Assembly (NCBI RefSeq): GCF_013839515.1 | Contig: NZ_JACDNQ010000004.1 | Location: 161,324-225,323 of the forward strand | Source of the DNA: Natronomonas salinimetallica | Lineage (GTDB): Archaea; Halobacteriota; Halobacteria; Halobacteriales; Haloarculaceae | Reading direction: 5' to 3' | Length of the DNA: 64,000 nucleotides | Shown here: positions 1-8,418 of the stretch, one piece after another | How the letters are laid out: each line of letters starts with the position of its first letter | Position numbering within the stretch: position 1 is the stretch's first letter | Position numbers and translations under genes: made by a program | The notes under the pieces: generated by a model | What the model was told of the DNA's origin: nothing | Database searches by the model: none | Seen by the model: the letters and a program-made list of their open reading frames with translations, nothing else

Positions 1-1050
1 GCGGCCAACGATCGCCAGCATCGCCTCGCCGTGAACCGCCTCCGCGAACAGCGGTACCCGCTTTACGTCCCGGCCACGGAACAGCGCCTGAGCCTGCGTG
101 AGGGCATCGCGCTGGACGTCCCAGCGGCGGCGGCAGAACTCACAGTTCTCGGTGTCCGGAGCGACGAACCAGTCGGCGTCGAGGCCGGCAGTCGAGGCGA
201 GGTCCTCGCTGACCCGGTTGACGACGACGGTCCCGACGGGGATCCCGAACCCCTCCAGGCGCTCGATCAGCCGTCCGCTCTCGGTGACGCTCATCTCCTC
301 GGGGATCATGACGACGCGGAAGTCGGTCCGTTCGGGGTCTTCGAGGGCGGCTCGGAGGCGCTCGATCCGTTCGGAGAGCGCCGTGAGGCTCTCGGTGCCG
401 GCCTCGGCCGAATCGTCGCCCCCGAAGAGACCGCCGATGTTTCCGACCATCCCCGAGACCGACTCCCGCATCGAGAGCAGCCGACCGAGCATCGAGTCCA
501 TTACCTCCGGGAGTTCGAGCAGCCGGAGGGTGTGGCCGGTCGGTGCGGTGTCGACGACGACCCGCTCGAAGCGCGGATCGTCGAGGTACTCGATGAGCAA
601 CTGCATCGCGGCGGCCTCGTCGGCTCCGGGCATCGCCCCGCCGGCGAGGGGGTGGCCGCCCTCGCCCAACAGGTCCCCGAGCCCTCCGAGCCCGCCATCG
701 CCCGGAGTATCGTCGGTCCACGGGCCCGTGTCGGCCCCGGGGGCGAAGGGGCCTTCGGTAGCCGATTCGGGATCGATCTCGACGCCGAAAAGCGGGGCGT
801 CGTTGCTGATCTCGGTCGGCTCCGCGGGGATATCCGTCCCGAGGGTATCCGACAGCGAGTGGGCCGGGTCGGTCGAGACAACGAGCGTCGGCGTGCCGCC
901 GCGAGCGCTCGCCAGCGCGGTCGCGGCCGCACAGGTCGTCTTGCCGACGCCGCCTTTGCCGCCGTAGAGAACGTACTCCGGGGCATCGACACCGGCGGGG
1001 AGCTCCGCCCCCTCGAGGGAGTCGACCGCCTCAACGGTGAGTTCGCTCAT
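1..1050 (-). CDS. Get3/ArsA-family ATPase (3' end outside window)
   Basis: Reading leftward from an ATG at 1050, the frame is open to the window edge (350 codons), so the C-terminus is missing. It shows a deviant Walker A, GGKGGVGKT, at about residues 30-38, the STDPAHSLSD switch near 59-68 and DTAPTGHTLRLLELP near 167. Further on is a CEFC motif, the CxxC that holds the zinc-bridged dimer in Get3 proteins. It is a single-ATPase form, unlike the tandem ArsA at 37934-39889. By family it should be a cytosolic ATPase for tail-anchored membrane protein targeting or a related task; an arsenite role is less likely because no ars genes adjoin it. The coiled-coil gene at 1154-1765 lies directly upstream on the same strand. 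Confidence 0.88.
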   Translation of the reverse strand, partial: MSELTVEAVDSLEGAELPAGVDAPEYVLYGGKGGVGKTTCAAATALASARGGTPTLVVSTDPAHSLSDTLGTDIPAEPTEISNDAPLFGVEIDPESATEGPFAPGADTGPWTDDTPGDGGLGGLGDLLGEGGHPLAGGAMPGADEAAAMQLLIEYLDDPRFERVVVDTAPTGHTLRLLELPEVMDSMLGRLLSMRESVSGMVGNIGGLFGGDDSAEAGTESLTALSERIERLRAALEDPERTDFRVVMIPEEMSVTESGRLIERLEGFGIPVGTVVVNRVSEDLASTAGLDADWFVAPDTENCEFCRRRWDVQRDALTQAQALFRGRDVKRVPLFAEAVHGEAMLAIVGR

Positions 1051-1116
1051 ACCGGCCGTGGGGGACGACCGCTTGTGTACCCGTCGGTACGGCGCGTGGG
1101 CGCGAAAACAAAGAGA

Positions 1117-1161
1117 TGGTGTCGACCGATCAGGCGCAGGTGGTGTCGACCGATCAGGCGC
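1117..1161. repeat. 24-bp tandem repeat at a gene 3' end
   Basis: Two copies of a 24-bp unit start at 1117 and 1141 (core GTCGACCGATCAGGCGC). The second overlaps the last codons and stop of the gene ending at 1154, so the unit is a re-copied gene end. It belongs to the tandem-repeat class described under findings. Confidence 0.8.
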
Positions 1162-1765
1162 TGAGCTCGGCGGTCTCGGAGGCGGCCTCCTGGACGTTCT
1201 CGGTCACGTCCTCGAGTTGCTCTTGGATCGTCTCGGCCTGCTCTTGGAGCTGCTCTTGCATCTCCTCGCCGCGGGCTTCGACTTCCGCTTGCATCTCCTC
1301 GATGCTGTCCTCGAGTCCTTCGAGTGCCTCGAGCGTCTGGCCTTCGACGTCCTCGTGTGCCTCGAGCAGGCTCGTGACCTGCTCGTCGAGCGCTCCGAGG
1401 AACTCATCGAGCATCTCCTCGGTCGATTCGGTACCCTCATCGAGGCTGTCCTCGAGTTGGTCGATGACGTCGTATTGGCTCTCTTCGAGCATATCGAGCT
1501 GCTCGTGCATCATCTCGTGGACCTCGTCGACTCCGCTGCCGGCGGGGAGCACCGCATCGACGGCGTCGAAGTAGTTGTCGACGCTCGTGCGGGCGAAGTC
1601 GGTGCTGCGCTCGGTTGCGTCTCGGGCGGGGTCGAAACTACCGACCATCGCGTCGCCGAACTGTTTTTGTACCTGGACGCCGCTCTCGATGGCTCCGTGG
1701 GCACCTTCGACGGCGCTGCGCTGGAACTCGAATGCGGCAGACATTGGGGAGCTGTATTCGCTCAT
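1154..1765 (-). CDS. Acidic coiled-coil protein, phasin-like
   Basis: 203 residues from the ATG at 1765, chosen because a TATA box lies 26-33 bases upstream; an upstream in-frame start would sit above that box. The N-terminal third (FEFQRSAVEGAHGAIESGVQ onward) is amphipathic. From about residue 85 the chain is almost continuous Glu/Gln/Leu heptad coiled coil without cysteine. No catalytic motif is visible. The arrangement resembles polyhydroxyalkanoate granule phasins and other surface-coating helical proteins, but I cannot assign it firmly. The Get3-like ATPase follows it on the same strand about 100 bp downstream, so co-transcription is possible. Confidence 0.7.
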   Translation of the reverse strand: MSEYSSPMSAAFEFQRSAVEGAHGAIESGVQVQKQFGDAMVGSFDPARDATERSTDFARTSVDNYFDAVDAVLPAGSGVDEVHEMMHEQLDMLEESQYDVIDQLEDSLDEGTESTEEMLDEFLGALDEQVTSLLEAHEDVEGQTLEALEGLEDSIEEMQAEVEARGEEMQEQLQEQAETIQEQLEDVTENVQEAASETAELSA

Positions 1766-1790
1766 TGTATCCGAATCAACGCCTCGCGGA

Positions 1791-1798
1791 CATATAAG
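1791..1798 (-). promoter_or_regulatory. TATA box of the coiled-coil gene
   Basis: On the minus strand TCTTATATG lies about 28 bases before the ATG at 1765, the usual spacing for a haloarchaeal leaderless transcript. The rest of the stretch from 1800 to the MITE at 1998 holds only a short direct repeat (TGCTCGTCGAT twice, 1894-1916). Confidence 0.55.
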
Positions 1799-1986
1799 AG
1801 TGTCGGTGAATACCATCAGATACCATCGAAACCCAAGTGATGTCTGAAATGGGGGAGATATCCGGGCACGTGCGTGTATCGGGTGTCGCTATTGCTCGTC
1901 GATTGCTCGTCGATAGCTACTCCGATACAGTCGAAACAGCGGTGGCCGCCCGGCGCTTTTTGTCTCCTCGACCCCCACCGTCTTCG

Positions 1987-2135
1987 TCAGGGACTCATAC
2001 TGCCGGACGTACGTTCGTGAACACCCGAACCGGTATATCTCCAAACCGCCGGTCGAACGTGCGTGTCGACTGCCCCGCGATTCAAGTCGGTACGTCCGGC
2101 AGTATCAGACGCCGACGGTCGCGTGGGAACAACGC
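1987..2135 (-). repeat. Second copy of the aspS 3' end, split by a MITE
   Basis: Joining 2135-2108 to 1997-1987 on the minus strand, with the MITE and one TCA duplication removed, reads ALFPRDRRRLSP then TGA. This nearly repeats the AspRS C-terminus [12 protein letters not shown] that ends at 2289. It is a duplicated gene tail lying about 300 bp downstream of the real one. A further partial copy of the same end (TACGGGCTCA) occurs at about 2218-2227. The remaining sequence between 2136 and 2288 shows no gene. Confidence 0.75.
1998..2104. mobile_element. MITE, TACTGCCGG family, 107 bp
   Basis: Terminal inverted repeats TACTGCCGGACGTAC at 1998 and its complement ending at 2104 enclose a non-coding core. 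The element is flanked by TCA at 1995-1997 and 2105-2107, a 3-bp TNA target duplication. Length, termini and target match the TACTGG family at 13746, 26215, 33644 and 44851, but the core differs. No transposase for it is present in the window. Confidence 0.8.
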
Positions 2136-2288
2136 GGAGGACTGTCCTGTTCGCCTCGATTCGCTCGACTGTGCGGCTGCGACGTCCGAGCACCCGCTCG
2201 CCGGACTGCGATCTCGCCTACGGGCTCAATCGCTGTCTGTCCGACGAGACTCGCTTCGCTCGTCTCGTTGGCTCCCAACGTCTTCGCC

Positions 2289-3593
2289 CTACGGGCTCAG
2301 ACGTTGGCGATCACGCGGGAACAACACCGCTTCACGGATATTGTCCAGATCCAGCATCGTCATAACGAGTCGCTCGCCACCGAGCCCCCAGCCAGCGTGC
2401 GGCGGCATCCCGTATTTGAACATCTTCGTGTAGTACTCGAAGGCTTCCGGATCGAGCCCCTGGGCTTCGAAGCCCTCGATGAGCTGCTCGCGGCGGTGCT
2501 CACGCTGGCCGCCCGAGACGAGCTCCATCCGGGGGTGCATCATGTCGAAGCCCGTCGAGAGCGTCTCGTCGTCGTCGTGGTCCATGATGTAGAACGGCTT
2601 GATCTCGGCGGGCCAGTCGGTGATGAAGTAGTGGCCACCGACATCGTCGCCCAGCGCCTTCTCGCCCTCTGTCGGCAGATCGTCGCCCCACACGAGCTGT
2701 TCGTCGAGCTCGCCCGTCGCGTTGATCCGTTCGATGGCCTCTTCGTACGCCAGCCGGGGAAACGGGGTTTCGGGAGTCTCGAACGCCTCGGCCAACTCGA
2801 GCGCCTCGAGCGCCTCCTCGCAGTTCTCGGCGACGGCCTCGTAGGCGGCGACGACGACCTGCTCGCAGACGTCCATCGCGTCGTGGTGATCACAGAACGC
2901 GCCCTCGAAGTCGATCGATGTCGCCTCGTTGAGATGCCGCGGCGTGTTGTGTTCCTCGGCGCGGAAGATCGGGCCGATCTCGAAGACGCGCTCGACGTTC
3001 GAGCCCGCGACGAGCTGTTTGAAAAGCTGGGGGCTCTGATTCATGAACGCCTCCTGGCCGAAGTACGTGATCGGGAACAGCTCGGTTCCGCCTTCGGTCC
3101 CCGTCGCGACGATCTTCGGCGTGTTTATCTCGGTCGCGTCCGCCGCGCGGAACGCCTCGCGGGCGGCCCGCAGTACCTCGCTTCGGATCTCGAAGATCGC
3201 CTGGCCCGCCTCCCGACGGAGGTCCAACGTCCGGTTGTCGAGCCGCGTCGACAGCTCCGCGTCGACCTTCTCGGTGGGATCGAGCGGCAACTCGGTGTCG
3301 GCCGCCGACAACACCTCGAGGGAGTCGGGGACGACTTCGACGTCCGTCGGCGCCCGCGGCTCCTCTTTGACCTCGCCGGTCACCGAGACGACGGACTCCC
3401 GAGAGAGCCCCATGCCCGTCTCGACCATCGCCTCGTCCATCTCCTCTTTCTCGAATTTGATCTGGATTCGCCCGCTCGTATCGCGCAGAATGAGGAAGGC
3501 GATCCCGCCCAGGTCACGGATCTCGTGGACCCACCCGGCGACGGTCGCCGTCTCGCCCGGTTCGGCATCGGCCGTATACGTTCTGTCGTCCAT
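2289..3593 (-). CDS. aspS: Aspartyl-tRNA(Asn) synthetase
   Basis: 434 residues, full length for the archaeal AspRS. It charges tRNA-Asp with aspartate in the cytosol. An N-terminal OB-fold anticodon-binding domain ([11 protein letters not shown] at 20-30) is followed by the class II catalytic core with motif 2 [11 protein letters not shown] at 210-220 and motif 3 GWGLGGERL at 401-409. His in GWVHE and Pro in the later EEPRAP loop match what is reported for non-discriminating AspRS, which also charges tRNA-Asn and needs GatCAB; this is inferred. It is a single gene. Its 3' end is followed by degenerate copies of itself and a MITE. Confidence 0.95.
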   Translation of the reverse strand: MDDRTYTADAEPGETATVAGWVHEIRDLGGIAFLILRDTSGRIQIKFEKEEMDEAMVETGMGLSRESVVSVTGEVKEEPRAPTDVEVVPDSLEVLSAADTELPLDPTEKVDAELSTRLDNRTLDLRREAGQAIFEIRSEVLRAAREAFRAADATEINTPKIVATGTEGGTELFPITYFGQEAFMNQSPQLFKQLVAGSNVERVFEIGPIFRAEEHNTPRHLNEATSIDFEGAFCDHHDAMDVCEQVVVAAYEAVAENCEEALEALELAEAFETPETPFPRLAYEEAIERINATGELDEQLVWGDDLPTEGEKALGDDVGGHYFITDWPAEIKPFYIMDHDDDETLSTGFDMMHPRMELVSGGQREHRREQLIEGFEAQGLDPEAFEYYTKMFKYGMPPHAGWGLGGERLVMTMLDLDNIREAVLFPRDRQRLSP

Positions 3594-3670
3594 ACACCGG
3601 ATTCTCGGCGATCGGACTTAAGCGCGGGGAAACGCGACGGCTCCACGGTCGGGCGGACTCCGCGGACGGG

Positions 3671-4243
3671 CTACTGGAAGCCGATATCGGTGCGCGGACA
3701 CACCTCGCCGAAGAGCCATTCGGCGTGTTCGAGGGCGTACTCGCGGTGGTCAGCCTCTATCGCGCCGATGGCGTCCACCAGGAGGATCGGACGGTAGTCC
3801 CGTAGTCCCGCCGATCCGGCGGTATGGAGCACACAGACGTTCGCGAGCGTCCCACAGATCACGAGGTCGTTGATCCCGTGGCTTTCGAGCCATCCTTCCA
3901 GTTCCGTCCGGTAGAAGGCGTCGTAGGTGTGCTTGACGACGACGAGGTCATCCGCCTCGGGCGTCAGTTCCTCGACGAGTTCGGCCTCCCACGAGCCCTC
4001 GAGGACGTGTTGGCCCCACCGATCGAACTCGTCGTAATAGTGGTTCTCCTCGAACTGCGCGGACGGGTGGACGTCGCGGGTGAAGACGACCGACGCGCCG
4101 GCAGCCCGCGCGTCCGCGACGGCCCCGGCACAGGGTTCGACTGCTGCCTCGCTACCGGGCGCGTACAGCGAGCCCTCGGGGTGACAGAAGCCGTTCTGCA
4201 TATCGACGACAACGACCGCAGTCTCGTCCGGATCGAGTCGCAT
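3671..4243 (-). CDS. Isochorismatase-family cysteine hydrolase, nicotinamidase-like
   Basis: 190 residues from the ATG at 4243, which follows a GGAGGG-like stretch; an in-frame upstream extension adds only nine unconserved residues. The catalytic triad of the family is visible: Asp14 in VDMQNGF, Lys104 in VVVKHTYDAF and Cys137 in LANVCVLHTAG. These enzymes hydrolyse nicotinamide to nicotinate or related amides. A nicotinate phosphoribosyltransferase lies at 56043-57182, so both NAD salvage steps could be encoded in this window, but they are not neighbours and other substrates remain possible. Confidence 0.85.
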   Translation of the reverse strand: MRLDPDETAVVVVDMQNGFCHPEGSLYAPGSEAAVEPCAGAVADARAAGASVVFTRDVHPSAQFEENHYYDEFDRWGQHVLEGSWEAELVEELTPEADDLVVVKHTYDAFYRTELEGWLESHGINDLVICGTLANVCVLHTAGSAGLRDYRPILLVDAIGAIEADHREYALEHAEWLFGEVCPRTDIGFQ

Positions 4244-4335
4244 ACGTATCCGTTCGGCAGGGAGGGTCAAAACCGTTTTTGCGGCACTGGCGGGCGCTCG
4301 CTTCGACGCGAAAAAGTCGGCGGCCGGTGGCCCGA

Positions 4336-5205
4336 TCAGTAGAACTCGCGGACGAGGTCCATCGCGTCCTCGGGCGCGCCGTCGGGGATGTCAGTCATCG
4401 GCTCTTCGACGCCCTCTCGCGTCTCGTAGCCGACGGAGCTTTCGTCTTGGTAGATGACGCCCTGATACTCCTTGTCGCGATCGAGGATGAGGTCCTTTGC
4501 GTCGTCGTAGTCCGTCCGATCGTGGTCGAACTCCTCGTCGCCGACGTCGACGATCGTATCGCGGAAGTAGTCGTAGGTGTCGACGTCGTTGAACGTCACG
4601 CACGGCGAGTAGACGTTCACGAAGCCGAAACCGTCGTGTTCGATGGCTTCCTGGACGATTTGGGCGTGACGCTGGGAATCCGACGAGAAGGACTGTGCGA
4701 TGAACGTCCCGCCTGCGGCGAGCGCCAGCGCAAGTGGATTGACCGGCTGTTGGTTCGTCCCGTCCGGCGAGGTCGACGTCTCGAAATCCTCCCGAGAGGT
4801 CGGCGAGAACTGCCCCTTCGTCAGCCCGTAAATCCGGTTGTCCATGACGACGTAGGTCATGTCGACGTTCCGGCGAACCGCGTGGACGAAGTGGCCGGCT
4901 CCGATCGAGTAGCCGTCCCCGTCGCCGCCCGCGACCATCACTTCGAGTTCGGGATTGGCGATCTTGACGCCCGTGCCGACGGGCAGCGCGCGGCCGTGGA
5001 CGCCGTGTAGCGCGTAGCTGCGCATGTACGTCCCGATCTTGCCCGAGCAGCCGATTCCGGCGACCACGAACGTGTTGTCGGGGTCGTTGCCGGTCTCGGC
5101 GAGGGCTTTCATCATGCCGTTCATCGTCCCGAAGTCGCCGCAGCCGGGACACCACGTCGGTTGCTTATCCGATTTGAAATCGGTGAATCGAACGTTTGAG
5201 CTCAT
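4336..5205 (-). CDS. korB: 2-oxoacid:ferredoxin oxidoreductase, beta subunit
   Basis: 289 residues. This thiamine-diphosphate subunit decarboxylates a 2-oxoacid and passes electrons to ferredoxin. Iron-sulfur ligands are Cys19 and Cys22 (WCPGCG), Cys53 (GIGCSGK) and Cys202 (YSPCVTF). The TPP/metal motif runs from GDGDGYSIG (94-102) to MDNRIYGLTKG (121-131). It follows the alpha/gamma gene after two bases, so the two form an operon. Lengths of 587 plus 289 residues fit the haloarchaeal 2-oxoglutarate (Kor) enzyme better than the pyruvate enzyme, whose subunits are somewhat longer; substrate is inferred. Confidence 0.92.
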   Translation of the reverse strand: MSSNVRFTDFKSDKQPTWCPGCGDFGTMNGMMKALAETGNDPDNTFVVAGIGCSGKIGTYMRSYALHGVHGRALPVGTGVKIANPELEVMVAGGDGDGYSIGAGHFVHAVRRNVDMTYVVMDNRIYGLTKGQFSPTSREDFETSTSPDGTNQQPVNPLALALAAGGTFIAQSFSSDSQRHAQIVQEAIEHDGFGFVNVYSPCVTFNDVDTYDYFRDTIVDVGDEEFDHDRTDYDDAKDLILDRDKEYQGVIYQDESSVGYETREGVEEPMTDIPDGAPEDAMDLVREFY

Positions 5206-5207
5206 TG

Positions 5208-6971
5208 TCAGGCCTCCACCTCCGTCGGTTCGCCGAGGGCGGCTTTGACTTCCTCGGCGAGTTCGTCCGCTTTGAACCGCACGCCGCTGTACTTGTTGAT
5301 GCGTTGCACCCGCGAAAGCGTGTCGTGCTCTATGAGGTCAGCGAACTGCCCCGTCGAGTTACACTCGATGACGATCGTCTCCTCGGCGGCTTCGACCTCG
5401 TCGGTGAGGTCCGGACGCGGGAAGATGTACGGCACCGAGATGAGTCGTACGTCGATGTCGTCCTCGGCGAGCATCCCGATCGCCTCCCGCATCGCGCCCT
5501 CGTTCGAGCCCCACGAGAGGATCAGCGTATCCGCCTCCGCGTCGCCGAACTCCCGGTAGCCCCAGTCCTCGCGCTCGCGGGCGGTGTCGACTTTCCGATC
5601 GCGTTTGTCGACCTGCTCGATCCGCATATCCGTGTCCTCGGTCCGCCGGCCCAACTCGTCGTGTTCGAGGCCGGTCGACATGTGGGCACCGCCGTCGGTC
5701 CCGGGGAACGAACGGGGGCTGATCCCGTCGTCGGTGATCGCGTGCGGTTTGAACTGCCCCTTCTCGTTTTGCCACTCCCCGATCGTCTCCTCGTCGACGA
5801 CCTTCCCGCGGTCGATTTCGACGGCCTCCATATCGAACTCCTCGGGTTCGAACGTCTGCTCTGTGACCGCAAGCGAGAGGTCGCTGGTCAAGTATACCGG
5901 GAGCTGATACTTTTCAGCGAGGTTGAACGCCTCGACTGCCTTGTGGAAGCACTCGGCGATGTTCGTCGGGGCGAGGACGAACCGCGGAATCTCGCCGTGG
6001 CCCCCGTAGAGCATCTGATTGAGATCGCCTTGCTCCTGTTTGGTCGGCATCCCCGTCGACGGTCCCGAGCGCATGACGTTGCAGATGACGAGCGGCGTCT
6101 CGGAGGTGGCGACGAGACCGAACGTCTCCGTCATCAGATCGATCCCCGGCCCGGACGTCGCGGTCATCGCCCGCGCACCCGCACGGGCCCCTCCGAGGGT
6201 CATGTTCACCGCGGAGAGCTCGTCCTCGGCCTGGACGACGATCCCGCCGTAGTCCTCGATCCGGCCCTTCAGATACTCCATTACGTCCGTCGCGGGCGTG
6301 ATCGGGTAGCCAGCGTAGAACCGGCAACCGGCGGCCAACGCGCCCATCCCGATCGCCTCGCCTCCGTTCAACAGGACGTAGTCGTTGTCGGTGGTTTCGA
6401 GGTCGTACGGTGCCGAGAAGTCGTACTCCTCTTCGACGTACTCCGCGCCGGCTCGTGCCGCCGCTTTGTTGTTGTCGACGATCGCTTCGCCTTTGCCGCC
6501 GAAGCGCTTTTCGAGCGACTCGTCGAGATACTCGATGTTGAACCCCGAGACGGCACAGGCCGCCCCCAGGGCGACGATGTTCCGCATGATCGCCCCGCCG
6601 GCGTCCTCCGCGAGCCGTTTCAACGGGACGTCGAGCCCGATCGTCTCGCCGGGGGTTTCGAAGTCCGACATCATCGACCGCTCGCCGTCGTAGATGATGA
6701 TCGAGTCGTCGTGTAACTCGTCGAGGTTCTCGTCGACGGTCCGTTGTGTGAGCGCGATCAGGATGTCGAGTCTGTCAACGACGCTCTCGACGCGGTCGAC
6801 CGACGTCCGTACCTTATAAGCGGTGTACCCGCCCCGGATTCGTGATGCGAAATCCTTCGAGGTAAAGACGTGGCGCCCCGCACGGGAGAGCGCCTGGGCG
6901 AAGATCTTCCCGGTCGAATCGATCCCATCGCCGGCTTCGCCGCCGACGGCCCAGTTTAAGTCCTCTGGCAT
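5208..6971 (-). CDS. korA: 2-oxoacid:ferredoxin oxidoreductase, fused gamma-alpha subunit
   Basis: 587 residues from the ATG at 6971. The N-terminal 190 residues are the gamma domain (WAVGGEAGDGIDSTGKIFAQ near the start). They are followed by the alpha domain, with YPITPATDVMEYL, a Glu-containing stretch QAEDELSAVNM and the conserved ATSGPGIDLM loop. The fusion order gamma-alpha is normal for archaeal Kor. With KorB it makes the enzyme that replaces the NAD-linked 2-oxoglutarate dehydrogenase in the haloarchaeal citrate cycle; citrate synthase is at 53901. A divergent flavoprotein reductase begins 167 bp away at 7138. Confidence 0.92.
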   Translation of the reverse strand: MPEDLNWAVGGEAGDGIDSTGKIFAQALSRAGRHVFTSKDFASRIRGGYTAYKVRTSVDRVESVVDRLDILIALTQRTVDENLDELHDDSIIIYDGERSMMSDFETPGETIGLDVPLKRLAEDAGGAIMRNIVALGAACAVSGFNIEYLDESLEKRFGGKGEAIVDNNKAAARAGAEYVEEEYDFSAPYDLETTDNDYVLLNGGEAIGMGALAAGCRFYAGYPITPATDVMEYLKGRIEDYGGIVVQAEDELSAVNMTLGGARAGARAMTATSGPGIDLMTETFGLVATSETPLVICNVMRSGPSTGMPTKQEQGDLNQMLYGGHGEIPRFVLAPTNIAECFHKAVEAFNLAEKYQLPVYLTSDLSLAVTEQTFEPEEFDMEAVEIDRGKVVDEETIGEWQNEKGQFKPHAITDDGISPRSFPGTDGGAHMSTGLEHDELGRRTEDTDMRIEQVDKRDRKVDTAREREDWGYREFGDAEADTLILSWGSNEGAMREAIGMLAEDDIDVRLISVPYIFPRPDLTDEVEAAEETIVIECNSTGQFADLIEHDTLSRVQRINKYSGVRFKADELAEEVKAALGEPTEVEA

Positions 6972-7137
6972 GCTATATCGGGGTTCTACACGGCGGACGT
7001 TAAGCCTTCTGAATATTGCCGTTCGCCACCGTATCACCGGGAAAATCGGCTCTACGGGAGGTATTAAGGGAGTACGATCCCGGAACGGAACAGCCGGCTC
7101 CGAAAGCGCCTTGCGGCCGGGAGGGCCTACATCACGT

Positions 7138-7785
7138 ATGGACCCCATCGAGACGACTGTCGCCGCCGTCCGTGACGTCGGTACCGATGCCGTCGCCATC
7201 GAAATAGAGACGCCGTCCGGGTTCGACGCCCTTCCCGGCCAGTTCGTCAAGCTTTCGGCGACGATCGGCGGCGAGTCGGTCGGTCGGTTTTATACCATCT
7301 CCTCGCCCGACACGGACGGCACCTTCGAACTCACGGTCAGCTACGACCCGGACGAAGGAGGGGCGTTTAGCGAGTACTTGCTCTCGATCGTCCCCGACGA
7401 TCCGATCACCATCTCCGGGCCGTTCGGAAACGACTATTACGAGCACGAACGACGCGTCGTCGTTCTCGCGGGCGGCCCCGGCGTCGGCCCCGCAGTCGCG
7501 ATCGCCGAACGAGCGATCTCGGATGGAGGTGACGCGGCCGTCGTCTATCGGGACGACGATCCGCTTTACGAGGGCCGTCTCGCGGCGCTCGCGGCCGCCG
7601 GAGCGGACGTATTCGTCCTCACCGAGGCGACAGCTCTCGACGACAGCGTCGCCGACGTCCGTACCGGGGGCGGCGACGAACAGCTGTTCGTCTACGGGTT
7701 CGCCGACTTCCTCGGGGACGCCGAGGCCGCGATCGAGGCGGCAGGCGGTGACCCCGACAGGGTCAAATCGGAGAACTTCGGCTGA
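7138..7785 (+). CDS. FAD-dependent ferredoxin/NAD(P) reductase-like protein
   Basis: 215 residues. The ferredoxin-NADP reductase fold is recognisable: an N-terminal barrel with the flavin-binding RFYTISSP at 50-57, then a nucleotide-binding half beginning VVVLAGGPGVGPAVAIA (107-123). There is no ferredoxin or iron-sulfur domain, so it needs an external partner. It stands divergent to korAB, whose product reduces ferredoxin; a role in moving electrons from ferredoxin to NAD(P) is an attractive inference but not shown. The start ATG at 7138 is the first to fit the family N-terminus. Confidence 0.8.
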   Translation: MDPIETTVAAVRDVGTDAVAIEIETPSGFDALPGQFVKLSATIGGESVGRFYTISSPDTDGTFELTVSYDPDEGGAFSEYLLSIVPDDPITISGPFGNDYYEHERRVVVLAGGPGVGPAVAIAERAISDGGDAAVVYRDDDPLYEGRLAALAAAGADVFVLTEATALDDSVADVRTGGGDEQLFVYGFADFLGDAEAAIEAAGGDPDRVKSENFG

Positions 7786-7941
7786 TCGGCCGACCCGACC
7801 GCGGTTTTATATACGGGCACGCGGCCATCCGGCGTATGGTCTAAGCGCCGACCGCGGCCCGCCCGGGCGAGAGCGTGGCACACGGGCTGCGGAGCGAACG
7901 CGTGCCGCCTGTTCGCCACTACCGGTCCGAGAGCGAAGCCG

Positions 7942-8325
7942 TCAGTGCTCGACGAACTCGATCAACACGCCCCCGGTCGACCCCGGATGGAGGAAGGCGA
8001 CCCGGTGGCCCCACGCCCCCTGCCGTGGCTCCTCGTCGATCAACTCGACGCCGACGGACTCGGCGGTGTCGAGCGTCGCCTCGATATCGTCCGTCTCCAA
8101 GGCGACGTGGTGGAGGCCTGCGCCGTGCTCGTCGAGATACCGCGAGATCGTCCCATCGCCGTGGGGCTCGAGCAACTCGAAGTAGCCGTTTCCGAGTTCG
8201 AGGAAGATGACGTTCAACTCCCCGAAACGCTCTTCGTGGGCGATCTCACAGCCGAACAGGTCCGTATAGAGGAACGCGAGCCCCTCGGCATCGTCGGTCG
8301 CAACGCCGGCGTGGTCGAAGTTCAT
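7942..8325 (-). CDS. mce: Methylmalonyl-CoA epimerase
   Basis: 127 residues from the ATG at 8325; a GTG three codons upstream is the alternative. It is a glyoxalase-fold (VOC) protein with two beta-alpha-beta-beta-beta modules: FDHAGVATDD at the start, GLHHVALETDDIE in the middle and GVLIEF near the end, carrying the metal-ligand His and Glu positions. It interconverts (2S)- and (2R)-methylmalonyl-CoA, upstream of the mutase encoded next to it at 8419-10089. The 90-bp spacing and shared direction suggest the pair acts together in propionyl-CoA and odd-chain acid catabolism. Confidence 0.9.
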   Translation of the reverse strand: MNFDHAGVATDDAEGLAFLYTDLFGCEIAHEERFGELNVIFLELGNGYFELLEPHGDGTISRYLDEHGAGLHHVALETDDIEATLDTAESVGVELIDEEPRQGAWGHRVAFLHPGSTGGVLIEFVEH

Positions 8326-8418
8326 ACCGGTCACTCGACTGGAGGGATGAAAAACGCGGGGGAAACGCCCCCGACGCAGTTCGGGACATCATTGCCCGAT
8401 CCCGATGCGGCATCTCGG

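Noticed and set aside
7806..7846. TATA box (TTTTATATA) with a tiny ATGGTCTAA reading frame, possible small RNA
   Set aside because: The two-codon frame is meaningless, and no conserved RNA fold or homologue could be recognised; not enough to annotate.
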